A stretch of 64,000 nt of DNA from positions 28,510-92,509 of the forward strand of contig NZ_AKJD01000015.1 of NCBI RefSeq assembly GCF_000282515.1, written 5' to 3'. This document shows positions 1 through 8,307 of the stretch, piece by piece (the stretch's first letter is position 1; the number at the start of each line of letters is the position of its first letter). The DNA is from Pseudomonas sp. GM80 (GTDB lineage Bacteria; Pseudomonadota; Gammaproteobacteria; Pseudomonadales; Pseudomonadaceae). The notes beneath the pieces were generated by a model that worked only from the letters and a program-made list of their open reading frames with translations, ran no database searches and was not told where the DNA came from. The position numbers and the translations under genes were made by a program.

Positions 1-546
1 CCATACTACGAGGCCTACAAAAAAGACCGCCCGAGCAGCGATCAAGTGCCTGTCGTCGCCGTACACATCGAACCGTTCGGCGCCTATTCGAAGAAGATCA
101 AAAACATCAGTGAACTCAAAGATGGCGCGACCATTGCCATTCCCAACGACCCGACCAACTCCGGTCGAGCGCTGCTGCTGATCGCCAAGCAAGGCCTGAT
201 CACACTCAAAGATCCTGACAACATCATGGCTACGCGCCTGGACATCGTCAGCAATCCCAAGCACTTGAAGTTCCAGGAACTGGAAGCGGCCATGCTGCCG
301 CGGGTGTTGAATCAGGTTGATTTGGCCCTGATCAACGCCAACTACGCCCTGGAAGCCAAACTGGTGCCGCACAAAGACGCACTGTTCATCGAAAGCTCGG
401 AATCGCCGTACGCCAATTACCTGTACGTGCGTCGCGACAAGGCCAACGACCCGGCGGTGCAGAAGCTGGGTGCACTGCTCAATTCGCCGCAGGTGAAGCA
501 GTTCATTCTTGAGCGTTATCACGGTGATGTGGTGCCGGCGTTCTGA
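1..546 (+). CDS. MetQ/NlpA-family substrate-binding lipoprotein, 5'-truncated by window edge
   Basis: The reading frame is open from base 1, so the gene starts to the left of the window and only about the last 181 residues are visible. The stretch VHIEPFGAYSKKI followed by SELKDGATIAIPNDPTNSGR is typical of the NlpA/MetQ family, periplasmic lipoproteins that bind D/L-methionine for the MetNIQ ABC importer. The signal peptide and lipobox are not in the window. No ATPase or permease gene follows, so if this is a transporter operon the other parts lie upstream. The specific ligand is inferred from family and could be another amino acid or sulfur compound. A GTG at position 46 is internal and not the true start. 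Confidence 0.85.
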   Translation, partial: PYYEAYKKDRPSSDQVPVVAVHIEPFGAYSKKIKNISELKDGATIAIPNDPTNSGRALLLIAKQGLITLKDPDNIMATRLDIVSNPKHLKFQELEAAMLPRVLNQVDLALINANYALEAKLVPHKDALFIESSESPYANYLYVRRDKANDPAVQKLGALLNSPQVKQFILERYHGDVVPAF

Positions 547-553
547 TTGACTT

Positions 554-589
554 GGGAGCCGTCAGTAGATCTGACGGTTCTCAGCTCCC
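554..589. terminator. Bidirectional terminator-like hairpin between metQ-like and bestrophin genes
   Basis: CCGTCAG and CTGACGG form a 7-bp stem around a 5-nt loop, and an outer GGGAGC/GCTCCC pair can extend it. It lies exactly between the convergent stops at 546 and 590. There is no long T run, so strength is uncertain. Confidence 0.5.
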
Positions 590-1492
590 TCAAGCGTTCT
601 CTTCAATCCTGCGCACGTCCCCCAACGAATCACGCTGCATCGACTGCAGGTTTTTCTCGATGGTTTCGCACAGCGCTTCCATCTGAATCTGATGCTCGCT
701 GTGGCGAAACGGGCTTTGCAGATCGGTGCCGATGCGCTCGATGGCCAGCAGCATGAAACCGACCACGGTGGAGGCCAGCGGTGTGAACCAGCCAAGAGAC
801 TCCACCAGCCCTACCGGTACGATCAGGCAGAACAGCGAAATAAACAGGCGCGGGAAATACACATAAGGGTAGGGCAGCGGCGTATTGGCAATGCGCTCCA
901 TGCCGCCCTGGCTGTTGGACAAATCCACCAGTGTCGATTCCAGCCGCGCCAGACGAATGCTGTCCAGACGCCCGGCGTTGTATTCCCGGGCAAGCAGCGC
1001 GGCCGAGCCGGTGAGGATGTCGTTGGCAAAGTTATTGGTGGTGCCACTGCGGGCGAATTCGTCAGCGGGAATGAACGCCCGGACCTCTTCAGGGCAAGGC
1101 TGGCCTTGCAGATGCGCGGCGAGGCAATTGACATAGGCGACGTGGCGGCGCAGCAGGGTCGACTTGACCGGGTTCACCTCACTGCCAGGGTCATCCAGTA
1201 ACGTCAGCACCTGCCGGGCGAAGCTGCGCGAATTGTTGATCATCGAGCCCCACAGCGTCCGCGCTTCCCACCAGCGGTTGTACGCGCTGCTGTTACGAAA
1301 ACTGATCAGCACGATCAATGCCGAACCCAACAATGTCAGAGGCATCAGCGGCAAATTCAGCTTGGCGTTGAGGAACAGCATGAAGTCCACGGTGACGGCA
1401 ATGTCCCAGAGCAACAGCCAGAACAAGGCCCAGCCGACATAGCCCAGGGTCTTGATGATCAAACGGTATTTTTTGACGATGGCAGCTTTCAA
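590..1492 (-). CDS. Bestrophin-family (UPF0187/RFP-TM) anion channel-like membrane protein
   Basis: A 300-residue integral membrane protein. The region SAYNRWWEARTLWGSMINNS is the hallmark of bacterial bestrophin homologues, which form pentameric channels in the inner membrane. Hydrophobic segments lie near residues 17-37 and 43-63, with another pair around 210-250. The start is a TTG at 1492, supported by GAGG seven bases upstream; no better ATG exists. Family members conduct chloride or other ions, but the ion for this protein cannot be read from sequence. It stands alone on the minus strand. Confidence 0.8.
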   Translation of the reverse strand: MKAAIVKKYRLIIKTLGYVGWALFWLLLWDIAVTVDFMLFLNAKLNLPLMPLTLLGSALIVLISFRNSSAYNRWWEARTLWGSMINNSRSFARQVLTLLDDPGSEVNPVKSTLLRRHVAYVNCLAAHLQGQPCPEEVRAFIPADEFARSGTTNNFANDILTGSAALLAREYNAGRLDSIRLARLESTLVDLSNSQGGMERIANTPLPYPYVYFPRLFISLFCLIVPVGLVESLGWFTPLASTVVGFMLLAIERIGTDLQSPFRHSEHQIQMEALCETIEKNLQSMQRDSLGDVRRIEENA

Positions 1493-1611
1493 ACGGAAAC
1501 CTCGTGGCGAGCGGGAAGCATTGATGCCTTAGCTCGGACGGCGTTTCCGTGGGAAAGGTTCGCTGATCGCTTTACACAATGTGTCCGAGACGCTGAGCGA
1601 TCTGCGTGACG

Positions 1612-2745
1612 TCAGTCAACCATCACCTCATCCAGCGCCTGCTCAAGCGTACTGACCGTGCGTTCGATATTGTGCAGTTTTTCCAGCCCGAACAGCCCGA
1701 TACGGAAGGTCTGGAAGTCGGCCGGCTCGTCGCATTGCAACGGCACGCCGGCGGCGATCTGTAGACCATGGCTGGCAAATTTCTTGCCGTTTTTGATATC
1801 GGCATCGTCGGTGTAGCTCACCACGACGCCCGGCGCCTGAAAGCCTTCCGCGGCGACGCTTTTGAAGCCTTTGCCGGTCAACAGGATGCGCACCCGATCG
1901 CCCAGCGCCTGTTGCTCGTCGCGAATCTTGTCGAAACCGTAGGCTTGCGTCTCTTTCATCACCTCGTTGAAGCGTGCAAGGGAATCGCTCGGCATCGTCG
2001 CATGGTAGGCATGTCCGCCTTGTTCATAGGCCTGCATGATCTGCAGCCACTTTTTCAGGTCACAGGCAAAGCTGCTGCTTTGGGTGTGCTCGATACGCTC
2101 CAGCGCTAAAGCACGGAACATCACCAGCGCGCAGCAAGGCGATGCGCTCCAGCCTTTTTGCGGTGCGCTGATCAGCAGGTCGACGGCGCATTTGTGCATA
2201 TCAACCCACAGCGTGCCCGAGGCGATGCAGTCCAGCACGAACAGACCACCCACCGCATGCACGGCGTCGCCGACGGCCCGCAGGTAGTCGTCGGGCAGGA
2301 TGATCCCGGATGAGGTTTCAACGTGAGGGGCGAAGACGATTTTCGGCTTTTGCGTCGCGATCGCTGCCAGCACTTCGTCCAGCGGCGGCGGGGCGTACGC
2401 GGCCTGATGACCGCTTTCTACCGGCCGGGCTTTCAGCACCGTGGTGGCCGCCGGGATATTGCCCATCTCGAGGATCTGGCTCCAGCGATAACTGAACCAG
2501 CCGTTGCGTATAACCAGGCATTGCTGGCCGGTCGCGAACTGGCGCGCCACCGCCTCCATGCCGAAGGTGCCGCTGCCCGGCACCACCGCAACCGCCTCGG
2601 CGTTGTAGACCTGCTTGAGGGTCTTGGAGATGTTCTTCATCACCGCTTGAAAGGACTGCGACATGTGGTTCAGCGAGCGGTCGGTGTAGACCACGGAGTA
2701 CTCGACCAACCCCTCGGGATCGATACTGGGATAGAGCTTTGACAT
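1612..2745 (-). CDS. Class V aminotransferase (alanine-glyoxylate/serine-pyruvate type)
   Basis: A 377-residue fold-type I PLP enzyme. The motif SAPQKGWSA holds the expected Schiff-base lysine, and PGSGTFGMEA near residue 57 resembles the phosphate-binding turn of class V enzymes such as alanine-glyoxylate and serine-pyruvate aminotransferases. HVETSSGI matches the family's substrate/cofactor loop. The ATG at 2745 has AGGAG eight bases before it. It is monocistronic, divergent from the kinase-like gene at 2967. Amino donor and acceptor are unknown; a role in glycine/serine/glyoxylate metabolism is only an inference, and 2-aminoethylphosphonate-type substrates are also possible in this family. 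Confidence 0.8.
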   Translation of the reverse strand: MSKLYPSIDPEGLVEYSVVYTDRSLNHMSQSFQAVMKNISKTLKQVYNAEAVAVVPGSGTFGMEAVARQFATGQQCLVIRNGWFSYRWSQILEMGNIPAATTVLKARPVESGHQAAYAPPPLDEVLAAIATQKPKIVFAPHVETSSGIILPDDYLRAVGDAVHAVGGLFVLDCIASGTLWVDMHKCAVDLLISAPQKGWSASPCCALVMFRALALERIEHTQSSSFACDLKKWLQIMQAYEQGGHAYHATMPSDSLARFNEVMKETQAYGFDKIRDEQQALGDRVRILLTGKGFKSVAAEGFQAPGVVVSYTDDADIKNGKKFASHGLQIAAGVPLQCDEPADFQTFRIGLFGLEKLHNIERTVSTLEQALDEVMVD

Positions 2746-2966
2746 GGCGTAACTCCTTTGGCAGAGATGTCAGTGGGTTCGACCCTGCCTCAAGCCATGG
2801 CAAATGACAAGTTGGCCGGATTGAATGGCGGCTTCGGTCAAGCGGCATTGAAAAGGTCGGGTGAACATCATTGGGACGCAAGTGTAGGCAAAGGGCAGGG
2901 ATGAGCTGATGCAATTGCGCAAATGCGGTTAGAGTGCTCGCCATAGTCTTGATCGTTGTGTGAAGA

Positions 2967-3578
2967 ATGAATCCCTCGCTGTTTATTTCTCTGGATGGCC
3001 CCAAAGGCACCGGCAAAACCACACTGTTGGAGGCCGTTACCGCAGCACTGAGAGCGGACAAGCAGAAAGTCATTCGGCTCTGCGAGAGAAAAAGCGATCC
3101 CTTCAGGGCTGAAACCATGGCCCTCGTTAACCAACTCGCCAGAAATCCTTCCGCGGAACTCGAGTGGGCTGTGTGTCAGCGTTTTGCCGATAGCCGAAGC
3201 TGGATCTCCCGACACGTGCTGCCTGAACAACCGCCGAACAGCATCATCCTGATTGATCGTTGGTATCCGTCGGATGCCGCCTTTCGCCACACCGTGCCGT
3301 TTGCAGAGATTCTTCAATTGAACATGGAGCGAGCCGTGCGAGTGCCGGATCTGCATGTCGGGGTCGTCACTGCACCGGATATTTCATGGGCGAGGGCAAC
3401 AGCACGATCGCGCGGGCTGGGCGGCACGGTGATTCAGAAGCACGCCGAGCATGTTGCGTGTACCGAGATGTTCGAGCAGGCGGTTGCGGATCAGGGCTGG
3501 GTGTTGTGCCGTAATGAAGGGACAGTCGAAGAGGCGACGATGCAGGTGGTCAGCGAGATTTATAGAGTGCTTCGGTGA
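2967..3578 (+). CDS. Thymidylate kinase-like P-loop protein
   Basis: A 203-residue P-loop NTPase. Walker A is GPKGTGKTT at residues 11-19, and IDRWYPSDAAF near residue 92 matches the DR(Y/W)xxS motif of dTMP kinases. The remaining sequence is diverged from housekeeping Tmk, so this is more likely an accessory nucleoside/nucleotide kinase-like paralogue than the essential enzyme. The start is chosen at the first ATG, which is only two bases from a GAAG sequence. It lies just upstream of a gap and the Mrr-like gene on the same strand; a functional link to it is not shown by the sequence. Confidence 0.65.
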   Translation: MNPSLFISLDGPKGTGKTTLLEAVTAALRADKQKVIRLCERKSDPFRAETMALVNQLARNPSAELEWAVCQRFADSRSWISRHVLPEQPPNSIILIDRWYPSDAAFRHTVPFAEILQLNMERAVRVPDLHVGVVTAPDISWARATARSRGLGGTVIQKHAEHVACTEMFEQAVADQGWVLCRNEGTVEEATMQVVSEIYRVLR

Positions 3579-3896
3579 TTATCGAGGTGCAAAAGGACAT
3601 CCATCCGGGCCATTGCCCATCATTTCATTGCTGGGCTTGACTACATTAAGTGATAAGGCTCCGTTTTATTTGGCTGAGCCTGTCCCGCACTTCGCGGTGT
3701 GGTCGTTCTTGTTTATGGTGCTGGTAGTTGCTGTCGAGCGAATTAATATGAATGCCGTCGTCGCAGAGAATGAAGAACTCATAAATAGTCGCCATAGGAA
3801 TCGAATCGGGGGAGGGTGAGGCGAAGCCAGTGCTCAGTCACACTGGATGCATGAACAGTTAGTTGCTAGAATCCTGGCAATATTCCATATTTATTT
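3579..3896. other. Gap with a doubtful small membrane ORF and a hairpin
   Basis: No recognised gene. A frame open to the stop at 3819 has a single hydrophobic segment (around AVWSFLFMVLVVAVE) and could encode about 65 residues from a TTG near 3613, but it has no convincing ribosome site. An inverted repeat CCAGTG/CACTGG (3827-3846, 8-nt loop) lies just before the Mrr-like gene. Confidence 0.35.
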
Positions 3897-4976
3897 ATGC
3901 CAAGGATGATGATGAGCACCGGCTCTCTTCAAATCAATTTAGGTCTTTTTGAACCTACTCTTTTAGCTCTGTACGTTCTTGCAGCCATCTTGCTCATCGC
4001 TCTCTACCGCAAGACCGATGCTCAATGGTGGACGCCGTTTGTGCACGGCATCTTTTTTGCCATCGTGACCATCATCGCCGGCGCCTGCGGCGTTTCTGAC
4101 AAGTACACGAATCCGGCTCTCTTCATCACGCTCTGTACCGTCGTGGGCTACTACGTTTTCAGCATCAGTGCCTATGTTTTCAATGTGGTGCGCAGATCGA
4201 TGCGCATGAACCGACTCTGGTCTGCGATCCCGAGAGACCAGCGTCGCAGAAAACCGCACTGGCCATGGACGCCTTTCAATGAAGCCTGGTACGACACTGC
4301 GCACTCAACCCTGGGCGAAATGCTTCAAAACGCTCAGATCACAGAGGGGCTGGCGCTCCTTGAGGAGCTTACCGAAGAGCACCTGATCACGCTTTCAAGG
4401 AAGCGAATCCAGTGTGCCTACAAAGACGAGTACGAGATCCTGCGAGACGGCGATTGGCCAAAGCACGCAAAGTACTTCATCAAGGCAGTCGCTATTCCAG
4501 CGATGGAGGCGCATGGGCTCACTGTGCATCCTCCGCTTAAAGCCATGCTCGAATTGATGAATGACATCGTCCCGGCCACCGCGTCACTCGATGACCAAAC
4601 AACAGAAACTCAGCTTCACGAGCACAGCACCGGCTCTGACTATGAGATGCATGTGGCGCGGATCCTGGAAGAGGCCGACTGGCAGGCGAAGATGACACCG
4701 GTCACCGGGGATCATGGTGCAGACATCATTGCTATCAAAGGCTCCTTTCAGGCGGCTATCCAGTGCAAGTATTACTCCCAACCTGTTGGTAACGGCAGCG
4801 TCCAGGAGGCTTACTCTGCAAAAGGCTTTTACCGCTGTGATGTGGGCGCCGTAGTCTCTAACGCGTCCTTCACGAAAGCCGCTCGAACAGCCGCTACCAG
4901 CCTGAATGTGCCACTTCTTCACCATGACGACCTCGTTGAAACCCTTGAGAAGCTGCGAATGCACGCGTTGACCTGA
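3897..4976 (+). CDS. Membrane-anchored Mrr-type restriction endonuclease-like protein
   Basis: A 359-residue protein with two parts. Residues about 14-97 hold three hydrophobic segments (LLALYVLAAILLIALY, FVHGIFFAIVTIIAGA, LFITLCTVVGYYVF). After a charged middle region, residues about 245-350 match the Mrr_cat nuclease fold: GSDYEMHVARILEEADW, then GADII and QCKYY, which supply the D-x(n)-(E/Q)xK catalytic residues. Mrr-family enzymes cleave modified or foreign DNA. The fused membrane anchor suggests action at the inner membrane, perhaps on incoming DNA, but this is inference. Several ATGs cluster at 3897-3912, so the exact start is uncertain. No methyltransferase gene is adjacent. Confidence 0.75.
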   Translation: MPRMMMSTGSLQINLGLFEPTLLALYVLAAILLIALYRKTDAQWWTPFVHGIFFAIVTIIAGACGVSDKYTNPALFITLCTVVGYYVFSISAYVFNVVRRSMRMNRLWSAIPRDQRRRKPHWPWTPFNEAWYDTAHSTLGEMLQNAQITEGLALLEELTEEHLITLSRKRIQCAYKDEYEILRDGDWPKHAKYFIKAVAIPAMEAHGLTVHPPLKAMLELMNDIVPATASLDDQTTETQLHEHSTGSDYEMHVARILEEADWQAKMTPVTGDHGADIIAIKGSFQAAIQCKYYSQPVGNGSVQEAYSAKGFYRCDVGAVVSNASFTKAARTAATSLNVPLLHHDDLVETLEKLRMHALT

Positions 4977-5324
4977 GCTCGTCTCGGGCGCGTCAAGATT
5001 GCATAGGCGCGAGGTGTTTCTTGGTGAGTTGGCGCAGGTGGCTTTGGGTTGCGCTCAAAGCTTAGTTTTCCGACAGGACTGGAGGGGTAACGCGAGGGGC
5101 TGATTTTCCACTATACGGGGTTTTGTGCACAAACCGACCGGGGGTTAGTGGATTGGACACTGAAAGCTAGATGCCGTCAGCCATAGGACATGATTTAACA
5201 TAATATACATTACACGTAACAAGATATTACAGATCTAGCCCAGTCACACACTGGAATTGAATCTCCAGCATTACCTCCAAGCACCTTTAACCTCGCCGAT
5301 TCCCATCCTTGAAATCTCCGCCTC
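4977..5324. other. Non-coding gap after the Mrr-like gene
   Basis: No gene, RNA or clear repeat is recognised in these 348 bases. The part from about 5170 to 5250 is markedly AT-rich compared with the neighbouring genes, which fits acquired DNA, but nothing specific can be named. Confidence 0.4.
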
Positions 5325-5840
5325 TCAATCATCCTCACGCGTCAGCATTTCTATCAGCACTCGATGCTGTGGAAACCGCGTCGACAGTTTCCGCCGATCA
5401 CCAATCTCCATGTCCGCAAAATCGAATCCAGGTGAAACCGCTTCACTGATCAATCCAAATCCGTTCGAACCGCTCAGCAAGCGTGAAGCTTTCCAGATCC
5501 CGCCTGGTACGTGTAATTGCAATTGCTGACCGCTCAAAACTTCGCTACCCATCACCGGGGTTTGCAGTGAACCGTCAGCATGAATGAGGCTGTACTCAAT
5601 GGCGTCGCCCAAATGGAAATAATGCAGAATGTCGGATTGGTTGAAATGGAACTGGCCCACCGGCGAATCTTCGGTCAGCAGATAGTAAATCGAGGTCATC
5701 AGGTATCGAGGACCACCCGTGGTTTCGAGCATTTCTCTACGATCAGCCTGATAGGTTCTGCGAAAATAGCCGCCTTCGACGTGAGGCTCCAGATCCAGCG
5801 CTTTGATGACGTCCTGTGCAGGGTTTGGGCATGAAATCAT
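5325..5840 (-). CDS. Cupin_5 (DUF985) family protein
   Basis: A 171-residue single-domain cupin. The opening VIKALDLEPHVEGGYFRRTY and the later QFHFNQSDILHYFHLGDAIEY and QLHVPGGIWKA are typical of the DUF985/Cupin_5 family (yeast YML079w type), small beta-barrel proteins thought to bind a small ligand or act as sugar epimerase-like enzymes; the reaction is not established. The ATG at 5840 has GGAGAAGG eight bases upstream. Its upstream region contains a perfect 14-bp inverted repeat, so it is probably under repressor control. The true substrate is unknown. Confidence 0.8.
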   Translation of the reverse strand: MISCPNPAQDVIKALDLEPHVEGGYFRRTYQADRREMLETTGGPRYLMTSIYYLLTEDSPVGQFHFNQSDILHYFHLGDAIEYSLIHADGSLQTPVMGSEVLSGQQLQLHVPGGIWKASRLLSGSNGFGLISEAVSPGFDFADMEIGDRRKLSTRFPQHRVLIEMLTREDD

Positions 5841-5873
5841 GACCTTCTCCGTAAGAATTGGCGGTTTTTTACT

Positions 5874-5907
5874 TTAGCTCTACTAAACGGTCATTTAGTA
5901 GAGCTAA
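5874..5907. promoter_or_regulatory. Perfect 14-bp inverted repeat, TetR-type operator candidate
   Basis: TTAGCTCTACTAAA and its exact complement TTTAGTAGAGCTAA flank the 6-nt centre CGGTCA. The inner TACTAAAyGrnCrTTTAGTA layout resembles operators of TetR-family repressors. It sits 34-67 bases before the cupin start and 39 bases beyond the end of the transporter gene. It could instead act as a terminator, but neither side has a T run. Confidence 0.6.
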
Positions 5908-5945
5908 GTATTGACTCTAGTCGATGCCCTCCTCCAAAGGCACCT

Positions 5946-7415
5946 TCAGCGCGCCCTGATGCTATGCCGGGCGGTAATCACCGAACCCACGTGAACGCCT
6001 GAAATGTCCCCGCTCATCACTTTTCCTGCACGGGCCATTTCCCAGGCATCGCGGGCCTCGTCCAGGTCACGGTTGAGTGTTTCCGGTGTCTTGAACGTGG
6101 TGTACAGAGTGATCAACGTGAGCAGGCTCAGATAGCAAGCGATCGGCAGCCATGCATTGATCCCCGCGCTGGCATCGCCGTCATGGCTCGCCACTACCAG
6201 AGCGATGATGCCAGCCCCGATCATCGGCGCAATGCCCCCGGCGATGACCGCGGACACTTCCCGAGCGATCGATACCCCCATATAACGGTGACGCGAGCCA
6301 AAGAGTTCAGGCATCAACGCAGCCTGGGTGCCGAACATGCCCCAGGTCCCGATGCCCAGCGCGATGGAGATCGCAATGATGCTCGCCACGACATGGCCAA
6401 GACTCAGCACCCACCACACCGGAAATGCCAGGGCCAGTTGTAGCACTGCGAAAGCCCGGTAGACCACGACACGACCAAACCGGTCGCTGAGCTTTCCGGC
6501 GATTGGCACGGTCATCGCGCCGAGGCAGGCTGCACAGATCAGGGTCAAGACGCCCACCGGCCCTTGCAAACCCACGACGCCGACGATGTAGCTCACCGCC
6601 AAAGCCTGGTATATCGATGACCCACCGTTCTCTCCAAGGCGCAGCCCGATACCGAGCAACAACGTCGGTCTGGAGTGTTCCATCGCACTTTTCAATGGGT
6701 TGTCGCAGACACGCTTGAGCGCCTTGAGACGCACGAACGTCGGTGATTCCTGAAGCGACATGCGCATGTACAAGGCCAATGCCACGATGACCACGCTGCT
6801 GAAAAACGGCACGCGCCAAAGCCCGCTCGCGATGACGTTGTCATTGCCGCTGACCACCAGGAAATACACCAGCGCCGCGAGGATGGTGCCCAACTGAATA
6901 CCGAGGAATGGCAACGCCGCGTAGAAACCGCGCCGCCCCTCGGGAGCGTATTCGGTCATCATCACTGCCGCACCGGCCTGCTCCGCCCCGGCACCCAGCC
7001 CCTGCAAAAGGCGCAGGACGACTAACAATACTGGTGCCAGATAACCGATCTGATGGAAGGTAGGCAGTGCGCCAATCAGGGTGCTGGAAATACCCATCAA
7101 CAGCACCGTCGACGTCAGCACGAACTTGCGCCCTACCCGATCACCCAGCATGCCGAACAGTACGCCGCCCAAGGGGCGTACCGCAAAGCCCAGAAAGTAG
7201 GTGCCGAAACTGGCGATCAGGCTCATGGCACGGCTCTGCTCGGGGAAGAACAGCGGCCCGAAGATCAGCGCCGAGGCCAAGGTATAAAGTGCGAAGTCGT
7301 AGTATTCAAGAGCGCTGCCCAAAGAGCAGGCCCAGGCGGCGCGATGCAGGTCTTTCTTTTGTTCGCGCGCATCGGGGATCAAAGCAACGTCGGATGGTGA
7401 GTGATCATGAGCCAT
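5946..7415 (-). CDS. MFS transporter, metabolite:H+ symporter (MHS) type, probable shikimate/aromatic acid uptake
   Basis: A 489-residue permease with twelve hydrophobic stretches. LGSALEYYDFALYTLASALIF near residue 33 and GMLGDRVGRKFVL in the 2-3 loop are characteristic of the MHS family (ShiA, KgtP, ProP). GGAGG lies seven bases before the ATG. It is the last gene of a minus-strand unit with an AroE-like dehydrogenase (56-base gap) and an SDR, so the likely cargo is shikimate, quinate or a related alicyclic acid. The cargo is inferred from neighbours, not from the protein itself. Confidence 0.8.
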   Translation of the reverse strand: MAHDHSPSDVALIPDAREQKKDLHRAAWACSLGSALEYYDFALYTLASALIFGPLFFPEQSRAMSLIASFGTYFLGFAVRPLGGVLFGMLGDRVGRKFVLTSTVLLMGISSTLIGALPTFHQIGYLAPVLLVVLRLLQGLGAGAEQAGAAVMMTEYAPEGRRGFYAALPFLGIQLGTILAALVYFLVVSGNDNVIASGLWRVPFFSSVVIVALALYMRMSLQESPTFVRLKALKRVCDNPLKSAMEHSRPTLLLGIGLRLGENGGSSIYQALAVSYIVGVVGLQGPVGVLTLICAACLGAMTVPIAGKLSDRFGRVVVYRAFAVLQLALAFPVWWVLSLGHVVASIIAISIALGIGTWGMFGTQAALMPELFGSRHRYMGVSIAREVSAVIAGGIAPMIGAGIIALVVASHDGDASAGINAWLPIACYLSLLTLITLYTTFKTPETLNRDLDEARDAWEMARAGKVMSGDISGVHVGSVITARHSIRAR

Positions 7416-7471
7416 CGTGTTACCTCCAGGTGCCTTTCTGGCATCTTGTTATTGACCGGTAGTGGGATTGC

Positions 7472-8287
7472 TTACAATTTCAGGCGCTGTATTTCCTTGA
7501 GCATGGCCTGCTCCATGATGTCGATGGGCGCGTCTCTGCCGGTGTACAGCTCGATCTGCCGACAAGCCTGATGCACCAACATGCGAGTGCCGGCGACGGT
7601 GCGGCAACCCAGCGTTTTGGCTTGCAACAGCAGCGCGGTCTGCACCGGCATGAAAGCCACATCCATCACAATCAAGTGGCTGGCCAGAACGCCGTCCAGT
7701 GGATTGCTCTCGGGCTGTTTGAAACCTACGGAGGTGGCGTTGATGACGATGTCGAACGACGTCGCCGCAAATGCTCCGACGTTGCCGCCCCACCGGGCGC
7801 CGAGATCCTCGGCCAGGGCGGCACCACGTTCGATGCTGCGGTTGAATACCGTGACTTCCGCCGCTGCTTGCAGGCAACCGTAAACCACCGCGCGAGCTGC
7901 TCCGCCGGCACCGATCACAGCGATACGCTTACCACTCAGCTCGGTGACTTCTTGCAGGGCGCGCACGGCTCCCAGGTAGTCGGTGTTGTAACCGGTCAAC
8001 ACGCCCTCGACGTTGTTGATGGTGTTGACCGCACCAATCACTTGGGCCGATTCGTCGATCTTGTCCAGACAAGACATGACTGCAGTTTTGTACGGCATCG
8101 AAACGTTCATGCCGCGCACGCCCAGCGCGCGAATGGCCGCCACGGCCGCAACCGGATCTTCAACGCCGAAACAGACAAAGGTGTAGTCCAGGCCCAATGC
8201 GGCGTAAGCGGCGTTGTGGATTTTTGCCGAAAGCGAAAACGGCGACCCCATGATGGATCCACACAAGGTTGGCAGGGATTGAGGCAT
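7472..8287 (-). CDS. Shikimate/quinate dehydrogenase-like protein (AroE family)
   Basis: A 271-residue AroE-family enzyme that oxidises or reduces shikimate or quinate at C3 with NAD(P). Visible motifs: SMPYKTAVM with the catalytic lysine, NTINN and YNTDYLG for substrate, GAGGAARAVVYG for the dinucleotide, and INATSVG. I chose the ATG at 8287 because the protein aligns with the family from LPTLCGSIMGSPFSLS; longer frames upstream add unrelated residues. Its place beside a MHS transporter and far from biosynthetic genes suggests a catabolic isozyme rather than the biosynthetic AroE. Cofactor preference cannot be decided by eye. Confidence 0.85.
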   Translation of the reverse strand: MPQSLPTLCGSIMGSPFSLSAKIHNAAYAALGLDYTFVCFGVEDPVAAVAAIRALGVRGMNVSMPYKTAVMSCLDKIDESAQVIGAVNTINNVEGVLTGYNTDYLGAVRALQEVTELSGKRIAVIGAGGAARAVVYGCLQAAAEVTVFNRSIERGAALAEDLGARWGGNVGAFAATSFDIVINATSVGFKQPESNPLDGVLASHLIVMDVAFMPVQTALLLQAKTLGCRTVAGTRMLVHQACRQIELYTGRDAPIDIMEQAMLKEIQRLKL

Positions 8288-8307
8288 GTTGGTGTCCTTC
8301 ACGAGAG

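Noticed and set aside
2318..3118. Long minus-strand frame of about 266 residues
   Set aside because: It lies across the aminotransferase gene and the divergent gap and start of the kinase gene; composition is that of a shadow frame.
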